Origin: Phycisphaerales bacterium
GTDB taxonomy: Bacteria > Planctomycetota > Phycisphaerae > UBA1845
Direction of reading: 5' to 3'
Assembly (NCBI GenBank): GCA_020639115.1
Contig: JACKHG010000018.1
Coordinates: forward strand, 11,462 to 75,461
DNA: 64,000 bases
Positions 1-8,256 of the stretch are shown in pieces. Positions within the stretch are counted from its first letter, which is position 1, and every line of letters starts with the position of its first letter. A program made the position numbers and the translations under genes. The notes beneath the pieces were generated by a model, which saw nothing but the letters and a program-made list of their open reading frames with translations, ran no database searches and was not told the origin of the DNA.

Positions 1-1
1 G

Positions 2-619
2 CGCAACGCGGGCAAGGTCTGGAACCACCTCAACGAGTCGCTGGGGGACCCCGGCCTGACCGCGCTGCTGGCCCGCAACGGTTTTCGCATCGGCAAGGGC
101 GATCAGGCCGACTGGCCGGCCCTGCGCGCGATCTTCGAACGCAACGGAGCCAAGGTGAACCGCGTCGCGCGCACCGCCCAGGATGGGACGCCGCTGACGT
201 TGCCGCTGGGCGCGATCGCCGACGGCACCGGGTATTTCCTGCATCGGCGGGGCGGCGGCATGGGCGGCGGGACCTTCAACGCCGGGCAGCGCACGTTCCG
301 CATCGAGTACACCCTGGACACCGACGATCCGCGCCGCGTGCGGCTGCGCATCGTGCCGGCCTTCACCGAGCAGCAGGGGGAGGCCAAGCCGGTGGAGCGT
401 GACGGCGAGATCGTCATGGTCCGCGATCCCACCGGCCGGGTGTTTCACGAGCTGGCGGTCGACGTGGACCTCGGCCCTGGAGAATACGTGGTCATCGGCC
501 CCAGCGCGGCTGCGGCTGCCGGTTTTGTGCTCGGCAGTTGCTGGCTCGACGCGACGATGAACCTGCAGCAGTTCGAAACCGTGCTGTGCATTTCCGCACA
601 GCCCACCCGCATCAAGTGA
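2..619 (+). CDS. Hypothetical protein, 5' end outside the window
   Basis: An open frame enters from the left edge and ends with TGA at 617-619. A GTG at 155 could act as a start, but the frame is open and protein-like before it (Trp-Asn-His-Leu-Asn-Glu, then Leu-Ala-Arg-Asn-Gly-Phe), so the gene very probably begins upstream of base 1. The visible 205 residues have a Gly-rich stretch (GGGMGGG, near base 260) and a C-terminal half that looks like beta strands (FRIEYTL, VRLRIVPAF, EYVVIGPS). I recognise no family. Only 6 bases separate it from the following histidine kinase gene, so the two are probably co-transcribed. Confidence 0.7.
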   Translation, partial: RNAGKVWNHLNESLGDPGLTALLARNGFRIGKGDQADWPALRAIFERNGAKVNRVARTAQDGTPLTLPLGAIADGTGYFLHRRGGGMGGGTFNAGQRTFRIEYTLDTDDPRRVRLRIVPAFTEQQGEAKPVERDGEIVMVRDPTGRVFHELAVDVDLGPGEYVVIGPSAAAAAGFVLGSCWLDATMNLQQFETVLCISAQPTRIK

Positions 620-625
620 CCGATC

Positions 626-1723
626 GTGAGCGGCCCGCCTGTTGAATCACCGACCGACGCCTTTTATCGCCGGGTCTTTGACCAGGCGGGGATGGCCATG
701 GTCGCGGCCAACGCCGACGGCCGGATCATCGGGTGGAACCACGCCGCCTACCGCATGTTCGGGGCGCGGGCCGAGGACATGCTCGGTACGGAGTGGTGGG
801 ACATCGTGCCGCAGGAGCAGCGCGAGCAGGCCCGCAAGGCGGGGGCGAACGCCCTGACCCACGGCGAGACGACCGAGTTCACCTTCGAGGCCCGGGATCA
901 CCACGGTGTGAGCCGCCGGGTGGCAGCGATCATCACGCCGGTGGATGCGCCCTCGGGCGACCGCATCGGGGCGCTGGCCGTCATTCGGGATATCTCGAAT
1001 CGGGTGGTGCTGGAGCGGCGGCTCGCGCAGCAGTCCAAGATGGCGGCCCTGGGCGAGATGGCCGGGGCGCTGTCGCATCACTTCAACAACATCCTCGGCG
1101 GCGTCGTCACCAGCGTGGATTTCGCCCTGGCGAGCAAGGATCCGGCGCTGGTCCTGCGCGTCCTGGAAAAAACCGCACAAGCACTGACTCGCGCGACCGG
1201 TCTGGTCGACAACCTGCTGGCCTTTGCGGAAGGCGGATATCGGGACGCCAATCTCGGCGAACTCGGCGAGGTGGTGATCGACCTCGTGCGCCGCACCGAG
1301 GAGCGGCTGCGGGATTCCAACATCCGTTTCGACGTGGACGTGAAACCCATTCCCATCATCGAGGTGCCGCGTGCGGCGATGCTCACCGTGCTCTCGAACC
1401 TGGTGGACAACGCGGTGGAGGCGATGCCGGGCGGTGGGGTTCTCCGCATCTCCACGGACTTCAATGACCAGAATGTCATGGTGCGCGTCGGCGACACCGG
1501 ATGCGGTCTGGACGAAGAAACAGTCACGCGCATCTTCGAACCGTTCTACAGCACCAAGGATCGGATCGCCTCCGGGCACTCGCTGAACCGCGGTTTGGGC
1601 CTCGCGGTGGCCCATGGCATCCTCAAGGTGCTGCACGGTTCCATCCACGTCATGTCGGCTGTCGGTGAGGGTACAGAATTCGAAGTGAGACTTCCGGTCG
1701 CACGGCCGGTCCCCAGCGCCTGA
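626..1723 (+). CDS. PAS-domain sensor histidine kinase, soluble
   Basis: 365 aa. Residues about 12-125 form a PAS domain (GRIIGWNHAAYRMFG, then a PAC-like AVIRDISNRV). The dimerisation/phosphoacceptor region has the H-box SHHFNNIL near residues 150-157. The HATPase part shows the N-box LSNLVDNAVEAM, G1 DTGCGLD, F-box IFEPFYSTKD and G2 RGLGLAVAHGI. The HxFNNIL form of the H-box is typical of NtrB-like kinases. I see no transmembrane segment, so it should sense a cytoplasmic signal through the PAS domain. It starts at GTG 626, 6 bases after the previous gene. No response regulator is adjacent, so its partner is unknown. Confidence 0.93.
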   Translation: MSGPPVESPTDAFYRRVFDQAGMAMVAANADGRIIGWNHAAYRMFGARAEDMLGTEWWDIVPQEQREQARKAGANALTHGETTEFTFEARDHHGVSRRVAAIITPVDAPSGDRIGALAVIRDISNRVVLERRLAQQSKMAALGEMAGALSHHFNNILGGVVTSVDFALASKDPALVLRVLEKTAQALTRATGLVDNLLAFAEGGYRDANLGELGEVVIDLVRRTEERLRDSNIRFDVDVKPIPIIEVPRAAMLTVLSNLVDNAVEAMPGGGVLRISTDFNDQNVMVRVGDTGCGLDEETVTRIFEPFYSTKDRIASGHSLNRGLGLAVAHGILKVLHGSIHVMSAVGEGTEFEVRLPVARPVPSA

Positions 1724-1770
1724 CGCGATCGGGACACATCCCACGAAATGCTGGAGCGAGCGGGCGTTCG

Positions 1771-1779
1771 TGCTATAAT
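1771..1779 (+). promoter_or_regulatory. Extended -10 promoter element upstream of the DUF1571 gene
   Basis: TGCTATAAT is a perfect TATAAT preceded by TGn, the extended -10 form that can work without a good -35; no good -35 is visible 16-18 bases upstream. Transcription would start near 1786, about 240 bases before the next start codon, leaving a long leader. Confidence 0.45.
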
Positions 1780-1785
1780 CCGTGC

Positions 1786-2010
1786 CCACGGAACCCTGCC
1801 GGAGGGGGCGAGCGTCGGGCCTTCGCAGGCAGGAAATGAGCCAGCGCCGCCCCGTAACTCGGCTGTAAGGCCGCCCGCGGGCTGGCTGCAGGAATTCGCG
1901 CCGATCTGCCGATGAATGCGCGCCGGAGCAGCGCTGCAGCGCAGATCGCCGAATGAGGTAAAAGCTTACGGCGTGCCCCACCGGCATCGGCACGTTCGCC
2001 GGTGATCTCG
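1786..2010 (+). ncRNA. Candidate structured leader RNA or small RNA
   Basis: This gap between the kinase and the DUF1571 gene follows a TGnTATAAT element. It contains four successive perfect inverted repeats: 1795-1800 with 1828-1833 (CCTGCC/GGCAGG), 1839-1845 with 1881-1887 (AGCCAGC/GCTGGCT), 1902-1909 with 1941-1948 (CGATCTGC/GCAGATCG) and 1979-1985 with 1998-2004 (CACCGGC/GCCGGTG). They do not overlap and so could fold together. I could not match the sequence to RNase P RNA, tmRNA, SRP RNA or a riboswitch I know by its conserved bases. In GC-rich DNA some short stems arise by chance, so this is a candidate only. Confidence 0.3.
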
Positions 2011-2026
2011 GAAAGGATACCGAGGA

Positions 2027-2935
2027 ATGTTGAAGCGCACCCGAACCTTGTTTGATTCGCAGAAGATGAACGTACAACGCTCACGCATGGCGATGGCTGT
2101 TTTCGTAGTCACCGCGCTCAGCCTGCAATGCCACCAGGCGGCGGTCGATCCCGGCTCCACGCTGGCGGCAATGCCCGACACCACGCCGGCCTCCGCCGTC
2201 GTGACCAGCGCGGCTGCGCTCACCGGTTCCGACGTGGACCTCGCCCGCCGCGATCCGCTCGCGTACATCCAGAAGTGCCTCGATCACTACCGGCGCAGCG
2301 TGCACGACTACGTCTGCCAGTTCGAGAAGCAGGAGCAGATCGACGGCAAGCTGCTCGCCCCGCAGGTCGCCGAAGTGCGTTTTCGCGAAAACCCCTACAG
2401 CGTCGACATGACCTTCGTGGAGAACGTCCGCGAGTGCAAGCGCGCCCTCTACGTGGACGGCGCCTGGACCAACGCCGACGGCGAGGCCATGGTCTGGGCC
2501 AAGCCGGGCGGCGCCATCCTCCGCGCCCTCGTGCCACGCATCCAGCAGCCCGTGCACGGCAAGCGGGCCCGGGCCGCCTCGCGCCGCACCATCGACCAGT
2601 TCGGCTTCGAGCGCACGCTCGAGGTGATCCTCAAGTTCTCCGAAAAGGCCCTGGCCGCAGGCGAACTCGACTTCGCGTTCGTCGGCGAGGGCACGATCGA
2701 CGGCCGTCCCACGTTCGTCTTCGAACGCCGCCTGCCCTACAACGGCGACGAGGCCTACTACCCCGACCGGCTCCTCGTGCTGCACATCGACCGCGAATGG
2801 AAACTGCCCACCGCGGTCTACTCCTACGCCGATACGCAGGGCCGCGACCTGCTGGGCAGCTACGTCTTCTCCGACGTGCAGCTCAACCAGGGCCTCACAC
2901 GCAGCGACTTCGATCCCGACAAGATCGACTTCTGA
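2027..2935 (+). CDS. DUF1571 family exported protein
   Basis: 302 aa. The N-terminus has a hydrophobic stretch (MAMAVFVVTALSLQC), suggesting a signal peptide; the Cys is not in a good lipobox because Gln precedes it. The rest resembles the planctomycete DUF1571 family: a His-Tyr-Arg-Arg-Ser helix, VCQFEKQEQIDGKL, then beta-rich sequence with RFRENPYSVDMTF and a late SYVFSDVQLNQGL. Members are predicted exported proteins of unknown function. The start at 2027 has AAAGGA about 10 bases upstream; an internal ATG at 2066 would give a more compact signal peptide and cannot be excluded. It follows the candidate structured leader. Confidence 0.8.
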   Translation: MLKRTRTLFDSQKMNVQRSRMAMAVFVVTALSLQCHQAAVDPGSTLAAMPDTTPASAVVTSAAALTGSDVDLARRDPLAYIQKCLDHYRRSVHDYVCQFEKQEQIDGKLLAPQVAEVRFRENPYSVDMTFVENVRECKRALYVDGAWTNADGEAMVWAKPGGAILRALVPRIQQPVHGKRARAASRRTIDQFGFERTLEVILKFSEKALAAGELDFAFVGEGTIDGRPTFVFERRLPYNGDEAYYPDRLLVLHIDREWKLPTAVYSYADTQGRDLLGSYVFSDVQLNQGLTRSDFDPDKIDF

Positions 2936-3090
2936 TCCTGCGATTGTTTCCACCAGCGCGCGGCCACACCCTCCAACCGCACCGCCGGCCGCCGCTGCGC
3001 GCCCTGGCTTGACCGCGGTACGCGAGCCAATTATCGTGCCGTCTGGCGCGTAGGGCGGCTTCATACCCACAAACAAAGCGAGGCTTTCCG

Positions 3091-4149
3091 GTGGCGGTGC
3101 AGGATCAGAAGGCGATCAATCTGGTGACCGGCGGAACGGGACTGCTCGGCAGTCACATCGCCGAGCAACTGGTGCGCCGGGACCGGCGCGTACGGGCTCT
3201 CGTGCGGCCCAACAGCGATACGCGTTTCCTCGAGAGCCTGGGCGTCGAGCTGGCGACCGGGGACGTGACCGATGCCGCGTCGCTGCAGGCCGCGTGCGCG
3301 GGCGTGACGCGGGTCTACCACGCCGCCGCCCGCGTGGGCGACTGGGGTCCCTGGCCGGAGTTCGTGGCCATCACCATCGAGGGCACGCGCAACCTGCTCG
3401 GCGCCGCAACCGCGGCGGGTGTGCAGCGCTTCCTGCACATCAGCTCGATCAGCGCGTACGGCCATCCCAACCAGGCCGGCCTGGTGATCGACGAGTCCGC
3501 GCCGCTGGGCGTGAACCTGCACAAGTGGAGCTACTACAGCCGGGCCAAGGTCGAGGCCGAAAAGCTGGTCTGGGCGGCGCACGAACGCGGCGACGTCGTC
3601 GCCACCGTCATCCGCCCGAGCTGGTTGTACGGCCCGCGCGACCGCGCGACGCTGTCGCGCCTCTGCGACTCCATCCGCAAGGGAAAAATCAAGCTGATCG
3701 GCGAGGGCAACAACCGCCTCAACGTCGCCCACGCCGCCAACGTCGCAGAAGCGGCGATCGCAGCCGCCGAGGCGGGCGCCGGCGCCGGCGAGGCGTTCAA
3801 CTGCAGCAACGACGGCGTCCTCACGCAGAAGCAGTACTTCGACATGGTGGCGAAAGCCATGGGCTTGCCGGCGATAACGCGCCGCGTGCCCTACGGCGTC
3901 GCGTACAACGCGGCCTTCGCGATGGAAATCTTCGGACACCTGACCCACCAGCGCAAGCCGCCGCTCGTGACCCGCTACGCCGTGTGGCTCATGGGCCGCA
4001 AGACCTTCTTTGACTGCATGAAGGCACGTCGCGTCCTCGCCTGGCAGTCGACCATCCCCTACGAGGAAGGCATTCCGCAGGCCGTCGCCGAGGTGATGGG
4101 CAAGGGCTCCGCCGCGCAGCGTGCGCCGGCGGCCACCGCGACCGTCTAG
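3091..4149 (+). CDS. NAD-dependent epimerase/dehydratase (extended SDR)
   Basis: 352 aa. The N-terminal Rossmann motif is TGGTGLLG (residues 13-20). The catalytic Tyr-x-x-x-Lys is YSRAK at about 149-153. A conserved RPSWLYGPRD segment follows near residue 175. These features place it among extended short-chain dehydrogenases, of the NAD(P)-dependent epimerase or 3-beta-hydroxysteroid dehydrogenase/isomerase type. The substrate, a nucleotide sugar or a sterol-like compound, cannot be read from the sequence. The GTG start at 3091 has GCGAGG upstream. It sits alone between unrelated genes. The C-terminal 70 residues, which set substrate specificity in this family, match nothing I recognise. Confidence 0.9.
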   Translation: MAVQDQKAINLVTGGTGLLGSHIAEQLVRRDRRVRALVRPNSDTRFLESLGVELATGDVTDAASLQAACAGVTRVYHAAARVGDWGPWPEFVAITIEGTRNLLGAATAAGVQRFLHISSISAYGHPNQAGLVIDESAPLGVNLHKWSYYSRAKVEAEKLVWAAHERGDVVATVIRPSWLYGPRDRATLSRLCDSIRKGKIKLIGEGNNRLNVAHAANVAEAAIAAAEAGAGAGEAFNCSNDGVLTQKQYFDMVAKAMGLPAITRRVPYGVAYNAAFAMEIFGHLTHQRKPPLVTRYAVWLMGRKTFFDCMKARRVLAWQSTIPYEEGIPQAVAEVMGKGSAAQRAPAATATV

Positions 4150-4175
4150 CCGCGTTTGCCGCCCTCCACTGCAGG

Positions 4176-4203
4176 TTGAGCGGCGGTAACCACCATCTAT
4201 AAT
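4176..4203 (+). promoter_or_regulatory. Sigma70-like promoter just before the mscS-type gene
   Basis: TTGAGC (4176-4181), a 16-base spacer and TATAAT (4198-4203). Transcription would start near 4210, about 3 bases before the ATG at 4213. No Shine-Dalgarno sequence precedes that ATG, which fits a leaderless message. Confidence 0.5.
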
Positions 4204-4212
4204 CGCACCCCC

Positions 4213-7200
4213 ATGAACCGCAAGCGAATCACTCCCGGACGCCGCGGCGCCATCGCAGCGCTATTGACCTGTTGCTTCCTGGGGTGGACCCCGACGCTGG
4301 TCCACGCCCAGGCGGACGCCGGTACCGCCGGCGCCGCCACGCCCGCGCCCGCAGCCTCGCCCGCTCCGGAAGCACCGGCTGGCACCGCGCCCGATGCCGT
4401 CGCACCGGCGGGGGAGACGCCCGCCGCACCCACCCCGACGCCCGCTCCGACACCCACGCCGTCACCCATCGAGGCAGCCGCCGCCGACAGCACCGCCGCC
4501 GTCGTCACGCCGGAGAATCCGCCGAAACGCCCGGAGGACGTGCCGCCCCTGCAGGAGAAGATCAAGCAGCGGCTCGCCGACCTGGAGAAACTCAAGGCGC
4601 CGGACGACGCGGCTCCCGCTCAGAAGGCGATCTCCGATGCGGCAGCCGCGCTGCGCGGAACCCTCGAGACGGCCCAGAAGCAGCTCGAAGCCTACGTCGC
4701 CGCGCACAAGTCAGCCGCGGAGCTGGGTTCCGCGGATCGCATCGCGGCGCGCAACGCACAACTCGAAGAGTACCGCCAGCGGACCAAGCAGCTGCGCGCG
4801 TTCAGCCCCGGCAACTGGGTGGAGGAACGCCGCACCAGGCTGCGCGAGGAAACGGCGGACGAGTACGAGAAGATCCGCACCCTCGCGGAGACGACCGTCA
4901 CCCAGCAGGCAGCCCGCCAGAAGGCACTCAAGCAGTTCACCGCCCAGGAGCAGGATGCCGCCACCCGGCTCGCCGAAGCCCGGCAGGCGCTCACCAATGC
5001 CCTCGCCCGGCCGTCACCCACGCCGGCGCCGTCGCCCAGCGCGTCGCCCAGCGGCGAGACGCCCCTCGATGCACAGACGCAGCAGCGGGTCCGCGAACTG
5101 AACACGCGGCAACTCGCCTGGCAGGTCTTCCTGGCAGGCCTGCGCATCGAGCAACTCGCGGTCGACAAGGTCGTCCTGAACCTCGAGTCGGCGGCTGCGG
5201 ATGCGATCATTCCGGTTCTGCAGGAGTACAGCAGCGCGCTGGCGGACTTCCGCGGGCGGGTCGCGCGCGACAGCGCCCAGGAACAACGCGAGGAGATCGA
5301 ACGCGAGCTCGCCGCGGCGACGACCGACTATGGCAAGGCCTACTGGCGCGTCCGCCAGGCGATCATGAACGGGCGCTGGAAGTTCGGCACCCAGATTCCC
5401 GGATTGCGCGACCAGTTGCGCGACCTGGAGGGCACCGACCTCGCCCACGACATCGAGCTCATCAGCGATCGCTACAAGCGGCTGCTCGAACGGCTCGACC
5501 GCACGACCGGTGCGGAAAAAACCGACGCCTACCACCAGCTCACGCAGTACATCGAGGACTACGACCGGCGGCGTGAAGAGTACGCGATCCGCCTCGACCA
5601 GGCCCGCCGCGAACTCGAGCAGATGTACGAGCAGAAGGAGGCGGTGCTCGACAGTCTGAAGGAAGCGGACGAAGAACTCCGCGCGGCACTGCCCAAGATC
5701 GATACCGCCGAGGAGCGGGCCCGCTACGACCAGCTCATGGCCGAGCTGGCGGCGGATCACCGGCCGGCGCTGGACTCGGTGATCAGCGCGGTGATCGAGC
5801 GGCAGACGCTGATCATCAATCGCCTTTCGGAAATGCTCGCGCAGTTGCAGACCTTCAACACCCACCTGGAGCAAACCCGCCAGAAGTTGTTCTGGGCGTA
5901 CACGCTGGCCCGCGGACCGCACGTCATCCAGCTCTGGCGCACGGCGCTCGACCGCTTCAGCCTCGGCGAATTGCGCAGCGATCTGACGCGGGCCGCCACC
6001 ACCTCGCGCGAGCGCCTGCAACGGCACGACCGCAGCGTGGTCATCCTCTGGTCGCTGTCTCTGGTGGTTGCGGCCATCGGCGGCGTGCTGTTGGCCCGCA
6101 GATTATGGCGGGCGTCCGACGTACACGAGGAGAAGGTCTCGGCGAAGCTGGCGGAGACCGAAGCGGCTGAGGTGCACCTCAACGATCGCGTGCACATCCA
6201 GGTGCTGCGGATGCTGGCGATGGTCGTGCCTGTGGGGATTCCCACGCTGCTGGCGCTCTTCTTCGCCTGGCAGGACAACGACCTCTCGGCGGATCTGCGC
6301 GCCGTCGTGATCCGCCTGCTGGTGGTGATCCTCGTGGCAACGGTCACGCGGGCGCTCATCAAGCGGCTGTTCCGCTCCGGCAAGCCGCGCTACCGCATCA
6401 TTCCCTGCTCCAACGTCGTGGCCAGCTACTACCGCTTCTGGCTGTCGGCGTTGTGGTGGCTGACCATGCCGGTGATCACCGTCGTGATGGTGATGGAGAT
6501 CCTCGATCTCGCGCCGCACATCGCCGAGGCGATCCGCACGACGTTCATCGCCCTGGCCCTGCTCGTGCTGGTGATCTTCGCGCGGCACCGGCAGACGGTC
6601 GTGCGCGTGATGGGCCGGGCGTTCGCGCTGCGGCGGCCGCTGTTCTTCGGCTTCATCATGCGCTCGTACCCCTTCATGCTGCTGCTGTGCATCGCGCTCT
6701 TCGTGCTCGAGGTCATCGGTTACGACGCGCTCGCGACCTTCATCATCCTCAACCTGATGCACACCTTTGCGGCGCTCGTCCTGGCCGCGCTCATCGCGAG
6801 CATGCTGCACGACTTCATCCATCGCCGGACCGCGTCGGGGGAGGGCGAAGACGCCGGTGCGGAGGAGACCACCGGCGCCTCGAAGGAGTACGGCATCGAC
6901 GAGATGCTGCGCCAGTACGAAACACGCGAGTGGGGGCTCATGCTCACCTCGCTCGCGGCGATCGGCCAGTGGGTGGTGTGGCTCGGAGCACTCGCGTGGG
7001 TCGCGACCGCCTGGGGCATGACCGAGACCAACGCCCGGCAGCTCTTCGCGTACGAACTCGTCGCGCCCCCGGCGGACTCGGGCCGCCTGCCGATCACGGT
7101 GGGCCGCGTGCTGCTTGGCCTGCTCGTCATCTTCCTGGCGTTCAAGATCTCGCAGCTCGTCGTGCGCACCCTGACCAACAAGATCTACCCGGTGTACGGG

Positions 7201-7959
7201 CACGTGAACAAGGCGGCCCAGGCCACCATCAACACGCTGCTGCGCTACACCCTCGTGACCGTCGGCATCTACATCGGCCTGCGCGTCATGCACATCGAGC
7301 TCGGGGCGCTCGTCGTGCTGCTCGGCGGCCTGGGCCTGGGACTCGGCCTCGGGCTCCAGCCACTCATCGTCAACTTCGTGAGCGGCCTGATCATCTTCGC
7401 GGAGCGGCACGTCAAGGTCGGCGACCTGGTCATGGTCGGCGACGACCTCGGCGAAGTCACCGCAATCAGCATGCGCTCGACGCGCGTACGCTCCGTCGAC
7501 GGCATCGATCTGGTCATTCCCAACTCTGACTTCGTCACCTCCAAGGTCGTCAACTGGACGCTGCAGGACTCGCGCATCCGCGGCAAGCTCGACGTGGGCG
7601 TGGCCTACGGCAGCGACGTGCAGAAGGTCCGCCAGATCCTGCTGGAGGTGGCCCGCAAGGAGGCCCGCGTGCTGCTCGATCCCGAGCCGGCCGTGTGGTT
7701 CACCAACTTCGGCAACAACAGCCTCGACTTCACCCTGGCCTGCTGGTACCCGACCGCGGGTGACCGCTGGTTCGCCATGATCGACATGCGCTACGAAATC
7801 GACCGGCGCTTCCGCGAGGCCGGCATCGAAATCCCCTTCCCGCAGCGCACCCTGTCCGTGCATCCCGACGCGGAACTGCCCATCCGCGTGCTGCGCGAAC
7901 GGCGACCGGCGAAGGCCGCGCCCGCGGTGGACGAGAAGCCCGCCGAGCCGGCCGAATAG
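4213..7959 (+). CDS. Large MscS-family mechanosensitive ion channel
   Basis: 1248 aa, far longer than the 286-aa E. coli MscS and close to the MscK/YbdG-type large homologues. A signal peptide (residues 1-32) is followed by a Pro/Ala/Thr-rich linker (to about 95) and a long, mostly helical coiled-coil periplasmic domain (about 110-600). A second short Pro-rich insert lies near residue 270. Multiple transmembrane helices run from about 610 to 1060. The MscS core at about 1010-1190 has the pore helix GGLGLGLGLGLQPL, FVSGLIIFAERHVKVGDLV and a beta domain with VIPNSDF. It should release solutes on hypo-osmotic shock. It has its own promoter and stands alone. Confidence 0.93.
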   Translation: MNRKRITPGRRGAIAALLTCCFLGWTPTLVHAQADAGTAGAATPAPAASPAPEAPAGTAPDAVAPAGETPAAPTPTPAPTPTPSPIEAAAADSTAAVVTPENPPKRPEDVPPLQEKIKQRLADLEKLKAPDDAAPAQKAISDAAAALRGTLETAQKQLEAYVAAHKSAAELGSADRIAARNAQLEEYRQRTKQLRAFSPGNWVEERRTRLREETADEYEKIRTLAETTVTQQAARQKALKQFTAQEQDAATRLAEARQALTNALARPSPTPAPSPSASPSGETPLDAQTQQRVRELNTRQLAWQVFLAGLRIEQLAVDKVVLNLESAAADAIIPVLQEYSSALADFRGRVARDSAQEQREEIERELAAATTDYGKAYWRVRQAIMNGRWKFGTQIPGLRDQLRDLEGTDLAHDIELISDRYKRLLERLDRTTGAEKTDAYHQLTQYIEDYDRRREEYAIRLDQARRELEQMYEQKEAVLDSLKEADEELRAALPKIDTAEERARYDQLMAELAADHRPALDSVISAVIERQTLIINRLSEMLAQLQTFNTHLEQTRQKLFWAYTLARGPHVIQLWRTALDRFSLGELRSDLTRAATTSRERLQRHDRSVVILWSLSLVVAAIGGVLLARRLWRASDVHEEKVSAKLAETEAAEVHLNDRVHIQVLRMLAMVVPVGIPTLLALFFAWQDNDLSADLRAVVIRLLVVILVATVTRALIKRLFRSGKPRYRIIPCSNVVASYYRFWLSALWWLTMPVITVVMVMEILDLAPHIAEAIRTTFIALALLVLVIFARHRQTVVRVMGRAFALRRPLFFGFIMRSYPFMLLLCIALFVLEVIGYDALATFIILNLMHTFAALVLAALIASMLHDFIHRRTASGEGEDAGAEETTGASKEYGIDEMLRQYETREWGLMLTSLAAIGQWVVWLGALAWVATAWGMTETNARQLFAYELVAPPADSGRLPITVGRVLLGLLVIFLAFKISQLVVRTLTNKIYPVYGHVNKAAQATINTLLRYTLVTVGIYIGLRVMHIELGALVVLLGGLGLGLGLGLQPLIVNFVSGLIIFAERHVKVGDLVMVGDDLGEVTAISMRSTRVRSVDGIDLVIPNSDFVTSKVVNWTLQDSRIRGKLDVGVAYGSDVQKVRQILLEVARKEARVLLDPEPAVWFTNFGNNSLDFTLACWYPTAGDRWFAMIDMRYEIDRRFREAGIEIPFPQRTLSVHPDAELPIRVLRERRPAKAAPAVDEKPAEPAE

Positions 7960-8256
7960 CCGCGCCGCCACACAGGCGGAGCCCATTGGGAATTATCCAG
8001 GGGAATCGTGGGGGCGGGTATTTGCCCCGGGCGCATAAGAGAGGCGAGCCCATCGGTCCTCCTCCAGCCCGACGAGCCCGCCATAAAAACCGCATCGCGC
8101 TGCAAGAGACGCGCGTGAAGTTCAGTCCGCTCAGTCTACCGCAACTCGAGCCCCAAGACACCCACTGAGTTGCCAAGTTTTTTCCGGCAGATTTCGCCTA
8201 TCCGTCATAACCGCTACAAGTCGCCAGAACGGTAGTCCCGTCACAATCGGTCGAGA
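7960..8256. other. Convergent intergenic region without a gene
   Basis: About 300 bases between two convergent genes. A weak 5-bp hairpin (CCGCC/GGCGG) lies just after the channel gene, without a T tract. I see no convincing coding frame or RNA gene. Confidence 0.5.

Noticed and set aside
1786..2010. SRP RNA, RNase P RNA or tmRNA in the leader
   Set aside because: The conserved core bases of these RNAs are not found; only generic stems are seen.
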